A stretch of 64,000 bases of DNA. It comes from Ignavibacteria bacterium. Lineage in GTDB: Bacteria; Bacteroidota; Ignavibacteria; OLB7. A model generated the notes under the pieces. The model had not been told where the DNA came from and made no database searches. It was given only the letters and a program-made list of their open reading frames with translations. The stretch spans positions 310,001-374,000 of the forward strand of contig JACKAE010000002.1 in assembly GCA_020635205.1 (NCBI GenBank), in the 5' to 3' direction. Within the stretch, counting starts at the first letter, position 1, and every line of letters starts with the position of its first letter. A program made the position numbers and the translations under genes. Below, one piece after another: positions 43,301 to 49,899 of this stretch.

Positions 43301-45650
43301 CGATCCCAACGGGAATATCCAGACGCTTGACAGGTGGGGGGGGAGTGGACAAATGGATGGGTTGTCCTATGAATATTATCCTAATGAAGGCCAAAATCGA
43401 CTGCGCAGAGTTGTTGACCCTACTATTGCAGATGGTGCCTACACAATGGATATCGACAACCAACCACTCTTTGTTCCGAGTGATCCACCAGACCCTGCAA
43501 ACGACTACTACGTGTACGATGAGATTGGCAACCTTGTTGAAGACAAAGCTGAGGGTACAGCAATTGAGTGGAGTATCTATGGGAAGGTTTTAAGCGTCCT
43601 CAAGTCGAACGGGGATCAGCTTCAGTACATCTACGATGCGCTCGGAAAAAGAGTTGTGAAGACTGTGTTAGATGCGCAGATGAACGAGAAGAAAAAGACG
43701 TTCTATTCGTACGATGCTGGGGGGAAGGTACTTGCAATCTATTCTAAGGATTGCTCAATTTCGAATGAGCCTGATCCAAACGATACTGACGGTGATGGTG
43801 TTCCAAACAGTACTGATAATTGCCCTTGTGCATTCAACCCACAACAGTTCGATAGTGATGCCGATGGGCCAGCTGCATACGGACAGCCCTGCCCATATCC
43901 CCCTGCACCTAACGGAGGGGATGCCTGTGATACTGACGCACCACCCTGTTTACCCCCATATACTGAATGTGATTTTGATGGTGATGGCATTCGCGATTCG
44001 CACGACAACTGTCCATCCATCTTTAATCCCGGACAAGAAGATGAGAACAGCAATGGGATAGGTGATGCCTGCGAGTGCAAGAACAGCATCGAGTGGATAG
44101 TGTACGGTAATGGTGTAGAAGGGCGAATTGGTGTAGTTCGGCCGAAAGATATTGTACGGGCAGCTGTCACAGGGGATATACTCGACCTTGAACCGACCCC
44201 ACCGGGTGGTCCCGGAGCAAACATCTATGGCAAACCGGTTACCCGTATTCTTAGCGAAAAAAGCTACGAGTTGAACGACCATCTCGGCAACGTCCGCGTT
44301 GTTATTTCCGACGTGAAGATTCCGACTGATGAGTTGGATGAGAATGGCTTGGTCGTTACTGCTGCCCAAGCAGGCCAAGCACCATACGAAGCGAAGCTTC
44401 TCGCCGTGAACAACTACTACCCCTTCGGCATGTTGCAACCAGAACGCCACTGGAGTACCGAAGACCACCGCTACGGGTTCAACGGGAAGGAGATGGATAA
44501 CGACTGGAATGATGGCGGAGTTGCGGGAGAGGGAACGGGGAATGTGTATGACTATGGCTTCCGTATTTATGATCCTCGGCTTGGAAGGTTTATGAGTGTG
44601 GATCCGTTGTCACCAAGTTACCCATGGTATACGCCATATCAATATGCAAGCAATACACCCATTCTATATATAGATATTGATGGTCTGGAGGGAGGTTCTA
44701 CTCCGTTAACTACACAGATTGAGCCCATTGAGCGTCCCAAAGTAGAGGATAAATTTTCAGATTATGCGAAGGATGGATTTAAATTTCCATTAGGGAATGG
44801 AACCGAAGACTACATGCGACTCTTTCCATGGGAAGTCGGTAGTGAAAAATATGGAGGATCTGATGGCACAGCAGAAGGTATCCCTGATAAAAAAAGGATA
44901 CCCGTTGCTGCTACAAATGTTGTAGTAGGAAACCCCGAAAATCACTTGCCTGACAATTGGAAAACGCTAACCGACCCAATAGTACTTCAGTTTGATGTTG
45001 CAGATAAAACTTACTATGCAAGATTTAGAGCGACACATAAAAGATCTTATCCAGGAGTACCTGGAAAGTATGTTGATAATTGGAACGATGTGCCAGCAGA
45101 TGATGATGGAAAAGGAGAGTATTTTGGAACGTTCGAGGGTTATTATACTGCAGATGGAGAGGAAGTTGGAGGTAATCCTGACATATGGAAAAAAAATAAT
45201 CCATTAGAAATGGCTAGGGATTTAGTTTCATCGGATGAGGAAACAATGGGACAAGCCCTCGGCGTAATAGATCTATCAGTCAATGCATATGGTAAGTTAC
45301 GTAGCTGGTCTGCACCATTTACTGTTCCAGTTTCCGCATTTAATTTAGGGTTTGATATATATCTGCATGGCTTTCAGTTGGTACATGCGGTAGATGCAAC
45401 TATGATATATGTTGGCTCTCGTTTGGGGTTGGGAGGGTTTTATGTTTCTATAGCGTGGGGATTAGCAAGAGTTTTGGGTGTTGTTGAAACGCCTCACGAT
45501 GTTACTGCAGCCGAGATAGCAGCAGCCTACCACATCCGTTTTATACAGTATAAAGCACAATATGGGATCCAAAGCACACCGATACAAAGGCCGACACCAT
45601 CTGCGCCAAAATATAATTATGGTCCTAATAGTATATCGCCTACAAAATAA
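37320..45650 (+). CDS. RHS/YD-repeat core protein with thrombospondin type-3 insertion and variable C-terminus, 2776 aa
   Basis: The largest protein in the window. A membrane-targeting helix lies at about 28-50. Residues 287-401 are fibronectin-like (YQIQILRLFNRD, GYYVWRVRPIGD). About 490-680 is the RHS-associated N-terminal block (ITESMYDLSGRATVSTLPAP, GRVLYAQASEDELLAMFGDE, SAQYVSKTGQTLATALVKAD). YD repeats run from about 1551 (FTLYYYDRAGRLVRTVPPAG, YEYNSFSQLMAKDSPDGG, YIYDALGKRVVKTVL). A calcium-binding thrombospondin type-3 segment interrupts them at about 2152-2253. The RHS core follows (YELNDHLGNVRVVISD, YGFNGKEMDND, YDYGFRIYDPRLGRFMSVDPL near 2418), then DGL at 2454 and a 320-residue tail that is AT-rich and unrecognised. 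The three-part layout, repeat shell, core and variable C-terminus, is that of polymorphic RHS effectors, but toxicity is inference. Confidence 0.93.
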   Translation: MRTSSTECLPTERLQATQFGSVKKKFQFWVLSSFLLYIGVSLFSSLSLYAQRNVGDTVVPVEVEQGELPPVTAQYTSSPKITHHYYTHTMLLTALSTLPAADTKLTVTPEPEQSFCAPHEVLEGRLYTQFVLGIDDYNFGETELLDDFVITVTLQGYASGAPVGSPYLCSMTLSTLHPEQICQFDVSDQLSSVEYFKVTTANYTYPANKFRVNGIGNNKAAIYQELLNALQLHVYYEEKISVSPYQKNTDPTKEDISSPIVLEISNPIGQNGDHSWFGVLDNPVTFAWDLPSSCTFDEYPSYQIQILRLFNRDPDRYPDAASTNEASIKETINWKHALTFETGPLHDENGVQTRALALTMAEGRGYYVWRVRPIGDRYPGGIANDRNWGKWSSAPKDGDEVVITGFGEDELSITGQGPISSTSPIRDAFFFFLQFDEAPPNNIPERNWAFSRIFTEGEEGTRIHEAMSYMTPLLRGRQSQVHMRSENKVLITESMYDLSGRATVSTLPAPMEWSGFSYQEGFASYGVMDFDSDANWRGANPAPTMAGVVADYYSNANTDLDVPDAQGFPFSRVRFQPDGRVTEIGGSGDVYRIGGKDQNLNEGKSRTGRVLYAQASEDELLAMFGDEAPAASSVRAIYRIDPNKVISAQYVSKTGQTLATALVKADANDHLNVELPNEAVYDESSETVVSGWSVDGTDRVYSTSFSILKSDASELVHLTYELDASVFEGCSNICETCHYKVAVKIFNAEDPSDVHYEDVQSLDGLIGELCPNLPDPLPHITIETLNDTTLNNYPNHLNLIDPFEEIGTYNVEFRIITDDVDPNDNFGRTYAEISEANYREAVSDEIHSDLMSEINGYLNDAKLSGQDGLYEWLWLFVNSDPNDDPAVDLEVEALPLAPTTLEDVSTFVVTSSNSESCWSISIPVLTCPDVLSDFDANDDGQITVGASGEIDFEAMLPDRWGGTGNYEYIDENGVATGRTFPVDAWEYFYYGGVHLPNQTPYTNGAGAFNALVQNMLNDANVNYTFEELYFAWVSIVEGYATFATTDQSGDPAKVDVQVNLIEKFLERVGKAYAGVSDCEYSSGSCTNGFIDKAYKYFEYTLGNTNNPDWACEDHLDDIYGAISGWGADPRDGDQTGEETPLSQSDDKKWEMLYRCVYAHGTEVDVSGMFENCECDWAANGVEVPSDVERNACVLALKDQVEGECRSVCELRADGFRGEALRVYHQQNIYVDNEENIPSGATTIPALELECVVQAMIDECEGNCQLTVTYEDPNDTDSPITEVGNSTEIENLQKVFSWKLALESGSGGCTAPLATLPLASNKTGRAKSLARLLNKKLQEYREETNDAYNGQYNANQLRQALIDITGVTPSCWDEYEYAVSYEPLTLAPIGAWSTQLGAGCCSDNIVPPNDDAIHSTPGIFDFGSSIRAEFVVDEGKLTDDDYGITLRTWCNRNGVEYMQEAELCGVVTLAPCTGSLCFEWKERIVPEDTRLKMPFTCEQILAMQLRAELGRRINQQVKALAIQHRIGYGLTCLNPRGIQESKLTLTQDRSLYHFTLYYYDRAGRLVRTVPPAGVNLVAAGPGGVRDRNTTPLHELVTTYEYNSFSQLMAKDSPDGGPTTFVYDAVGRIRLSQDAAQATQNKYSYTRYDHLSRVVEVGQCDAPAVSLEDAANDFSFPADPTDNPEQRTYTCYTDFEASPNVPQSAPSLSAKYIDGTSPQRYTLNRVAHVYTDDGVHTYYSYDPHGNVEWVQHDLPGLGLNYTRYEYDLISGNMLKLHYNEGWRDGFKHAWVYDKDNRLVEVKTSRDGILWESDARYTYYLHGPWRRVEYGEDRVQGRDYVYTIQGWLKGINHPSLEDKGYSMDPGKDGDQSSATNADVAYDAFSMMLEYFKGDFTRTDGTDPTPFNSTGSDPNLDAWHLHGTKNLYNGNITSWASNTQGVFDPANPMKYDGDLTGYRYTYDVLNRLRGGIFRVYSTTSNSFGPPSTPGEYNVAYTYDPNGNIQTLDRWGGSGQMDGLSYEYYPNEGQNRLRRVVDPTIADGAYTMDIDNQPLFVPSDPPDPANDYYVYDEIGNLVEDKAEGTAIEWSIYGKVLSVLKSNGDQLQYIYDALGKRVVKTVLDAQMNEKKKTFYSYDAGGKVLAIYSKDCSISNEPDPNDTDGDGVPNSTDNCPCAFNPQQFDSDADGPAAYGQPCPYPPAPNGGDACDTDAPPCLPPYTECDFDGDGIRDSHDNCPSIFNPGQEDENSNGIGDACECKNSIEWIVYGNGVEGRIGVVRPKDIVRAAVTGDILDLEPTPPGGPGANIYGKPVTRILSEKSYELNDHLGNVRVVISDVKIPTDELDENGLVVTAAQAGQAPYEAKLLAVNNYYPFGMLQPERHWSTEDHRYGFNGKEMDNDWNDGGVAGEGTGNVYDYGFRIYDPRLGRFMSVDPLSPSYPWYTPYQYASNTPILYIDIDGLEGGSTPLTTQIEPIERPKVEDKFSDYAKDGFKFPLGNGTEDYMRLFPWEVGSEKYGGSDGTAEGIPDKKRIPVAATNVVVGNPENHLPDNWKTLTDPIVLQFDVADKTYYARFRATHKRSYPGVPGKYVDNWNDVPADDDGKGEYFGTFEGYYTADGEEVGGNPDIWKKNNPLEMARDLVSSDEETMGQALGVIDLSVNAYGKLRSWSAPFTVPVSAFNLGFDIYLHGFQLVHAVDATMIYVGSRLGLGGFYVSIAWGLARVLGVVETPHDVTAAEIAAAYHIRFIQYKAQYGIQSTPIQRPTPSAPKYNYGPNSISPTK
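43773..44078 (+). other. Thrombospondin type-3 calcium-binding insertion in the RHS repeats
   Basis: Residues about 2152-2253 of the 2776-residue protein read DPNDTDGDGVPNSTDNC and later DFDGDGIRDSHDNCPSIFNP and GIGDACEC, with paired Cys and D-x-D-x-D-G motifs. They sit between the end of the YD repeats and the YGNGVEGRIGVV stretch that leads into the RHS core. Confidence 0.85.
44691..45647 (+). other. AT-rich variable C-terminal tail of the RHS protein
   Basis: After DGLEGG the coding sequence changes composition. By hand count, 44461-44520 in the core has 33 of 60 G+C, while 44761-44820 has 24 of 60 and 45181-45240 has 20 of 60. The tail has a polar half followed by hydrophobic stretches (APFTVPVSAFNLGFDIYLHG, ATMIYVGSRLGLGGFYVS). 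I recognise no nuclease, deaminase or other toxin motif. Confidence 0.8.
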
Positions 45651-45723
45651 GATAATGTGATGATGTTGTCTTACTTGATTCTCTTTGTCATTTTATATGT
45701 TAAAATAATTGTTGCTTGCTGCC

Positions 45724-47052
45724 ATGAAAAAGAAACTTTCGCTCCATCTTCTGTTGATTGCTAATACGGTGCTGCTTACAGTTGCAGCCAATACATCTGC
45801 CCAGCAATCTTTAACTACATGGCCTACCAGCCCGGCTCCATACCAAAAAGTCCTCGATGCAGGAGATTGTGGCAAAAGACTTTACGTTGATGACGCCTCA
45901 ATCTTTGCGGCGGATGATTGGGTTCTGCTTGTGCAACATCGTGGAGCCTCAGCTGAAGGTGAAGAGTGCTCTCGGTATGGCAAGGTGCAAGAGTATAGTG
46001 CGGCGGGGAACTTTGAGTTAGCACGTGTTGAGTCTGTGGAGACCCAGCCTTCCCAGGGTGAGGAATACGTTGTCCTAAAGGCCTGCCCATCTCTTTTCTA
46101 CTATGCAGCTATTTGGGCTCCAGGCAATACTGATTTTCCAAACAACAATCTCTATGGATACCAACTCGTAAAAGTCCACTATACTGATGGAGACCTTACG
46201 ATAGATGCAAGCCAACAGAGTGGAACGCTGCAAGCTCCAGCATGGGATGGGGCTACCGGTGGGGTGATTGCCATTATTGCTACCGGCACGATAACCTTGG
46301 AGGCTAACATCGATGTCTCCGGTGCTGGGTTTGTTGGTGGTGAGCCAAATGCTACAGACAATAGCGATGTCGACCAGACGGCCTACGAGGTCTCCTCTGC
46401 AGATAAAGCTGGAAATAAAGGGGCGGGGATTGTCACAGGTTCTTCTTCTTTGCTTGGTCGAGGAGGGATGGCCAATGCGGGGGGTGGGGGTGGTGGGAAG
46501 AATGCAGGAGGGGGTGGCGGAAGCAATTTTGGAGCCGGAGGGCATGGAGGTGACCAGATTGGTACAGAAGATGACCCGAATACAACAGCTGATGATGAGA
46601 ACCAGAAAATTGGAGGAGAGGGGGGATGGCCTCTGCAATATGATGCCTTGAATAGAACACAGGTATTTTTCGGCGGTGGTGGTGGTGGTGGGCATCGAAG
46701 CCAGAAGGGAACGACCATTCAAAATGAGAGCAAAGGTGGCTCTGGCGGCGGAATTATTCTCATTATGGCAAACAAGATGGAAGTGGATGGAAGCCGTACA
46801 ATCAATGCAAGTGGGGCGAACGGACACAATGCAGAGCCGGGGGATAATGGAGCTGGGGGAGGGGGTGGCGGTGGAACTGTGCTGCTCGATATTCCCACGA
46901 TAACGATCCCAACGGGATTAACCGGTGATTTGACTGTAAACGTTGAGGGGGGAGATGGAGGGAATACTAACGAAGCCCATTGTACAGGTCCCGGCGGTGG
47001 GGGGGGGGAGGTGTTGTTTGGTTCCGTACCAGTACAAAGCCATCGATCATAA
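45724..47052 (+). CDS. Glycine-rich secreted protein, frame-broken near the 3' end, 442 aa as read
   Basis: An exported low-complexity protein. The ATG at 45724 begins a signal peptide (KKKLSLHLLLIANTVLLTVA, ending NTSAQ); the upstream in-frame TTG is less likely. Residues about 30-190 form a beta domain (VLLVQHRG, YQLVKVHYTDGDLTIDAS, GVIAIIATGTITLEANID), and from about 235 there are repeated Gly-rich blocks with GGMANAGGGG, GSNFGAGGHGG, FFGGGGGGGHRSQKG and GAGGGGGGGTVLLDI. This kind of layout is found on Gly-rich surface or pectate-lyase-like repeat proteins. The present frame ends at 47052 shortly after a ten-G tract (46999-47008). The frame that continues to 47195 fits the protein better and would give about 490 residues. 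Confidence 0.8.
   Translation: MKKKLSLHLLLIANTVLLTVAANTSAQQSLTTWPTSPAPYQKVLDAGDCGKRLYVDDASIFAADDWVLLVQHRGASAEGEECSRYGKVQEYSAAGNFELARVESVETQPSQGEEYVVLKACPSLFYYAAIWAPGNTDFPNNNLYGYQLVKVHYTDGDLTIDASQQSGTLQAPAWDGATGGVIAIIATGTITLEANIDVSGAGFVGGEPNATDNSDVDQTAYEVSSADKAGNKGAGIVTGSSSLLGRGGMANAGGGGGGKNAGGGGGSNFGAGGHGGDQIGTEDDPNTTADDENQKIGGEGGWPLQYDALNRTQVFFGGGGGGGHRSQKGTTIQNESKGGSGGGIILIMANKMEVDGSRTINASGANGHNAEPGDNGAGGGGGGGTVLLDIPTITIPTGLTGDLTVNVEGGDGGNTNEAHCTGPGGGGGEVLFGSVPVQSHRS
46999..47008 (+). repeat. Ten-G homopolymer at the point of frame break
   Basis: Upstream coding runs in frame 1 and the downstream continuation in frame 3. One additional G (or two fewer) would join them. Tracts of this length slip readily in replication and in sequencing. 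Confidence 0.85.
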
Positions 47053-47195
47053 CGGTTCAGAAGGGTCAGGGGACTAAGGGGAGTGCCCTAAACTGTAGTA
47101 GTAGTCCGCACAATGCCGAGGATGGAGAAGAGGGAGCCGAACTTTTTAATCTGACCTATCCAAAGTGGTACGATATCAACGAGTCGCCGATATAG
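47009..47195 (+). pseudogene. Out-of-frame continuation of the Gly-rich protein
   Basis: The +2 frame after the G tract reads VVWFRTSTKPSIITVQKGQG, then GSALNCSSSPHNAEDGEEGA and ends PKWYDINESPI. It carries on the acidic/Gly-rich character and reaches a stop 26 bases before a strong hairpin terminator, which supports it as the true 3' end of the gene. Confidence 0.6.
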
Positions 47196-47221
47196 GATAG
47201 CAGGTACAGCAGAGAATGCGT

Positions 47222-47273
47222 GATAGTTCGGGCAGATTTTGCATTGGCAGCTACAAAATCTGCCCGAACTATC
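47222..47273 (+). terminator. Hairpin terminator, 20-bp perfect stem
   Basis: GATAGTTCGGGCAGATTTTG at 47222-47241 pairs perfectly with 47254-47273 over a 12-nt loop. It follows the stop at 47195 and closes the long unit that began at 24605. The following sequence is T-rich but not a pure T-run. Confidence 0.9.
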
Positions 47274-47848
47274 TATTTATCATATCCTCCCTCCGATCGT
47301 TCCCTTCTTATCGATTCCTATTTTCCCCTCCCCCTAAGATTGCCTGCTCATACCCTTCAGTTACTTCCTTTTCGCTACCGAGGCGTTTTCACACGTACCG
47401 GAAATATAGGTAGTAGGTCTCCTTGTGTGGACCTCTATATTCTACTCACAGAAATGACAGACGATCACTGCGAGCATCCGTGTGAAACTCCAAAAGGCTG
47501 TCATTACAATGGAAATTACGCCATTACAAAAAGAATGCACTCACTCGCTGAGTTAGAAAGCTCCATACGAATAGCTCTCTGACGAAGCTCGAAACTCCAC
47601 TCTTATGATGTACATGTACGTATCGGCGACAGGTGCTTGGACAGTTCCTAATCAAGAACTACTTCTCAAGAGAATAGTCGCCTCCGGTAGTATCCACGAA
47701 ATTCCAGAGGATAAAGGCAAAGCGAGTATTAAGAAGAGGATGCAGAAAACCCAAGTCAACATGGTGAAAGAGCCATACGTGAGACCCTCCTCACTCTCAA
47801 GCCCTACTTCCTGAGATCATCTAAAACACCTTTTACAGCAGATATTAT
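47274..47848. other. Unexplained 575-bp intergenic region
   Basis: Between the operon terminator and the double-HTH regulator. Two short open frames on the plus strand (to 47582 and 47605-47814) have no recognisable content and no ribosome binding site, so I do not call them. The segment near 47340-47420 is pyrimidine-rich. It must contain the promoter of the regulator, and could contain a small RNA, but nothing is directly visible. Confidence 0.4.
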
Positions 47849-48970
47849 ATGGTCACATTCACAGTTCGCGAGGAACGGGACGAATTGCTTCGGCTACATC
47901 GCCACTATGAAGGGACAGAATATTCTCCTCGTCTCGCAATGCTTTTGTTATATCTCGATCAACCGCAACGCTCTACGCGAAGCATCGCCACCGACCTGAA
48001 GGTTCCTGAAAGCACGTTGCGCCGATGGCGAAAAATCTATTGCGATAGTGGTCTGAATGGATTGCTTCAGTTCAAAGGGCGTGGGAAGCGGGCTTCGTAT
48101 ACTCTCTCGTCGGAGAGAGAGGATAGGGATACCGAGACTTCGATTTTTTCCACATCGCTCTACGATTTCTTGAACAACTTTCCGGTGTCATCAGATCCTA
48201 TGGAATGGTCAAAACGTATGCAGCAGCACCTTGTTCATTCCTTTGATGCAGTTGACTATGCCTTGGTCTGTGTGTCGTTAATCGACACGCGACATCCCGA
48301 AGAAAATCGAAACAGCAGTTCCTATCAACAGATAGCCCTTGAAAACCAAAAGACAGGGAGGGCGGCCTACAAAAGCCGTATAGTTGCTGTTGAATCTCGA
48401 AGACCTTTTTGGAAGACAATCGTAGAAGATTTTCAGCAAGTGGCTACTACAGAAATCAGAGGCCAAAATCTTGAAAGTTCGAGAGTGGGTGAACCGGTTG
48501 GATTCGATTACTATCTTCACCCAGCTAACCCCAACACCTATATGGGGAGCATTGTCATGTTGCACGACACTCGTCGAGGGCGGTTTCCTGCGGCGATGAT
48601 TCATACGATGGAAGAGCTTTCTCCATTCTTTCGTAATCAGTTTCTTCAGCATATCAATACAGTGAACTTTCAGAACCCTCTCAAGTTTCATGTCGGTTTG
48701 GCAATGCCAATGCTGAGTAAGGATCTGAAGTTGACAAATCGGGAAGAGGATGTTCTCACGCTATTACTGCACGGACATTCATATATGGAGGTTGCCAATA
48801 CCCTTAACATATCAAGTTTCACTGTTGCCTCGCACGTTCATCAGATCTATCAAAAAGCACAAGTATCTCGACTAAGTGAACTGTTCGCACGACTTCTGAC
48901 ATCGCGATACTTTGTCGAGAAGGGAGCTATTGTAGAGAACATGCAACACACACAATCCAACTATAGATAA
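47849..48970 (+). CDS. Regulator with N-terminal homeodomain-like HTH and C-terminal LuxR HTH, 373 aa
   Basis: A transcription factor with a DNA-binding domain at each end. Residues about 10-72 are a homeodomain-like HTH of the kind found in transposases (MLLLYLDQPQRSTRSIATDL, KVPESTLRRWRKIYCDSGLN, GLLQFKGRGKRAS). Residues about 90-290 are an unrecognised middle domain that could sense a signal; it is mixed alpha-beta without membrane helix. Residues 295-355 are a LuxR HTH (LTNREEDVLTLLLHG, YMEVANTLNISSFTVASHV, HQIYQKAQVS). The start ATG at 47849 has no clear Shine-Dalgarno sequence. The gene lies between the RHS-associated unit and the MlaF-type ATPase, and ends before a good terminator, so it is transcribed alone. 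Regulation of either neighbour is possible but not shown. Confidence 0.85.
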   Translation: MVTFTVREERDELLRLHRHYEGTEYSPRLAMLLLYLDQPQRSTRSIATDLKVPESTLRRWRKIYCDSGLNGLLQFKGRGKRASYTLSSEREDRDTETSIFSTSLYDFLNNFPVSSDPMEWSKRMQQHLVHSFDAVDYALVCVSLIDTRHPEENRNSSSYQQIALENQKTGRAAYKSRIVAVESRRPFWKTIVEDFQQVATTEIRGQNLESSRVGEPVGFDYYLHPANPNTYMGSIVMLHDTRRGRFPAAMIHTMEELSPFFRNQFLQHINTVNFQNPLKFHVGLAMPMLSKDLKLTNREEDVLTLLLHGHSYMEVANTLNISSFTVASHVHQIYQKAQVSRLSELFARLLTSRYFVEKGAIVENMQHTQSNYR

Positions 48971-48994
48971 AAGAGAAGCGTGGTAATGTTGCTG

Positions 48995-49028
48995 AACAGC
49001 AAGGGAAGATATTCTTCCCCCTGCTGTT
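48995..49028 (+). terminator. Hairpin terminator of the double-HTH regulator gene
   Basis: AACAGCAAGGGAAGA at 48995-49009 pairs with 49013-49028 (TCTTCCC...TGCTGTT) with a small internal mismatch and a 3-nt loop, followed by TTTTTC. Confidence 0.85.
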
Positions 49029-49062
49029 TTTCTATCGCCCCTTCTCCTCGTACCTTTGCCCT

Positions 49063-49851
49063 ATGATACGAGTACACAATCTTCATAAAAGTTTTGGAGC
49101 TAAGAGGGTGCTCAGTGGTGTCTCCTTTGAAATTCGTTCGGGGGAGACGCTTGCCGTGATTGGGAAGTCTGGAACCGGAAAGAGCGTTCTGCTGAAGCTG
49201 ATTGTGGGGCTGCTTGAACCGGACGAAGGGTGGGTTGAGATTGAGGGGAAGCGGGTGGACGAGATGAACTCGCGTGAACTCTTCGAGATGCGGCGGAATA
49301 TCGGCTACGTTTTTCAGGGGGCGGCTCTCTTCGATTCGATGACTGTTCTGGAGAACCTTACGCTTAGTCTCTACGAGCATGGGGAGCGGGATCATCAATA
49401 TCTTGAGGGTGAAGCGCAGAAACGGCTGACCGACGTTGGCTTGTTGGGAGGTATTCATGAGTTGAGCGCGGACGACTATGCAGCGGCGTGGGAGTTAATC
49501 TCAGAAAAAAAACCGGCTGAACTCTCAGGTGGAATGCGGAAGCGCGTTGGTGTTGCCCGCGCACTGGTTGGAGATCCGAAATATGTATTCTACGATGAAC
49601 CGACAACGGGGCTTGACCCTGTCACCTCGGAGCAGATTGACATGTTGGTCTGCGACCTCGCTGAGAAGCTCGACGTTACGTCTGTAGTAATCACCCACGA
49701 CATCTTCAGCGTTTGGAAAGTTGCCGACCGGGTTATCATGTTGAATAATGGATTAATTCAATTCGACGGCGCTCCAGAGAATCTCCGCTCCTCGGATGAC
49801 GAAGTTGTGCGAGAGTTCATCGAACGATATAACGGGACGCCGATCTCTTGA
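49063..49851 (+). CDS. mlaF: MlaF-type ABC transporter ATPase, 262 aa
   Basis: The ATP-binding subunit of a lipid-transport ABC system of the Mla/Mce kind. Walker A is GKSGTGKS at residues 34-41, the Q-loop is VFQGAALFDSMT at 83-94, the signature is LSGGM at 154-158 followed by RKRVGVARAL as in MlaF, and Walker B is YVFYDE at 174-179 followed by PTTGLDPVTS; the H-loop is VVITHDIFS. The family normally operates with the permease MlaE and the MCE protein MlaD; neither is adjacent here, which leaves this gene an orphan within the window. Relative to the family it has a charged insertion around residues 131-150 (IHELSADDYAAAWELISEKK). The gene ends within a convergent hairpin that it shares with the first propeller gene. 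Confidence 0.9.
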   Translation: MIRVHNLHKSFGAKRVLSGVSFEIRSGETLAVIGKSGTGKSVLLKLIVGLLEPDEGWVEIEGKRVDEMNSRELFEMRRNIGYVFQGAALFDSMTVLENLTLSLYEHGERDHQYLEGEAQKRLTDVGLLGGIHELSADDYAAAWELISEKKPAELSGGMRKRVGVARALVGDPKYVFYDEPTTGLDPVTSEQIDMLVCDLAEKLDVTSVVITHDIFSVWKVADRVIMLNNGLIQFDGAPENLRSSDDEVVREFIERYNGTPIS

Positions 49852-49865
49852 CCAACGTCCCGTTA
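49830..49865. terminator. Hairpin over the MlaF-type gene stop codon
   Basis: TAACGGGACG at 49830-49839 pairs with 49856-49865. The TGA at 49849-49851 lies in the loop. It could act for the plus-strand gene and, in reverse, for the convergent propeller gene ending at 49900. Confidence 0.6.
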
Positions 49866-49899
49866 ATCTCTGTACTGCTACCGAAAGGTCGGCCTTACT

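Noticed and set aside
43739..44468. Minus-strand open frames of 161 and 172 codons over the TSP3/RHS core region
   Set aside because: They are shadows of the RHS core coding sequence, whose plus-strand product is clearly real.
45651..45723. Search for a small immunity-like gene after the RHS protein
   Set aside because: Only 73 bases lie before the next start; no gene fits.
46671..46690. GGT microsatellite in the Gly-rich gene
   Set aside because: A triplet repeat that encodes Gly and keeps frame; expected in such a gene.
47220..47582. 120-codon open frame after the operon terminator
   Set aside because: It begins inside the 20-bp terminator stem and shows no family signature.
47605..47814. 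69-codon open frame
   Set aside because: No ribosome binding site, signature or conservation evidence.
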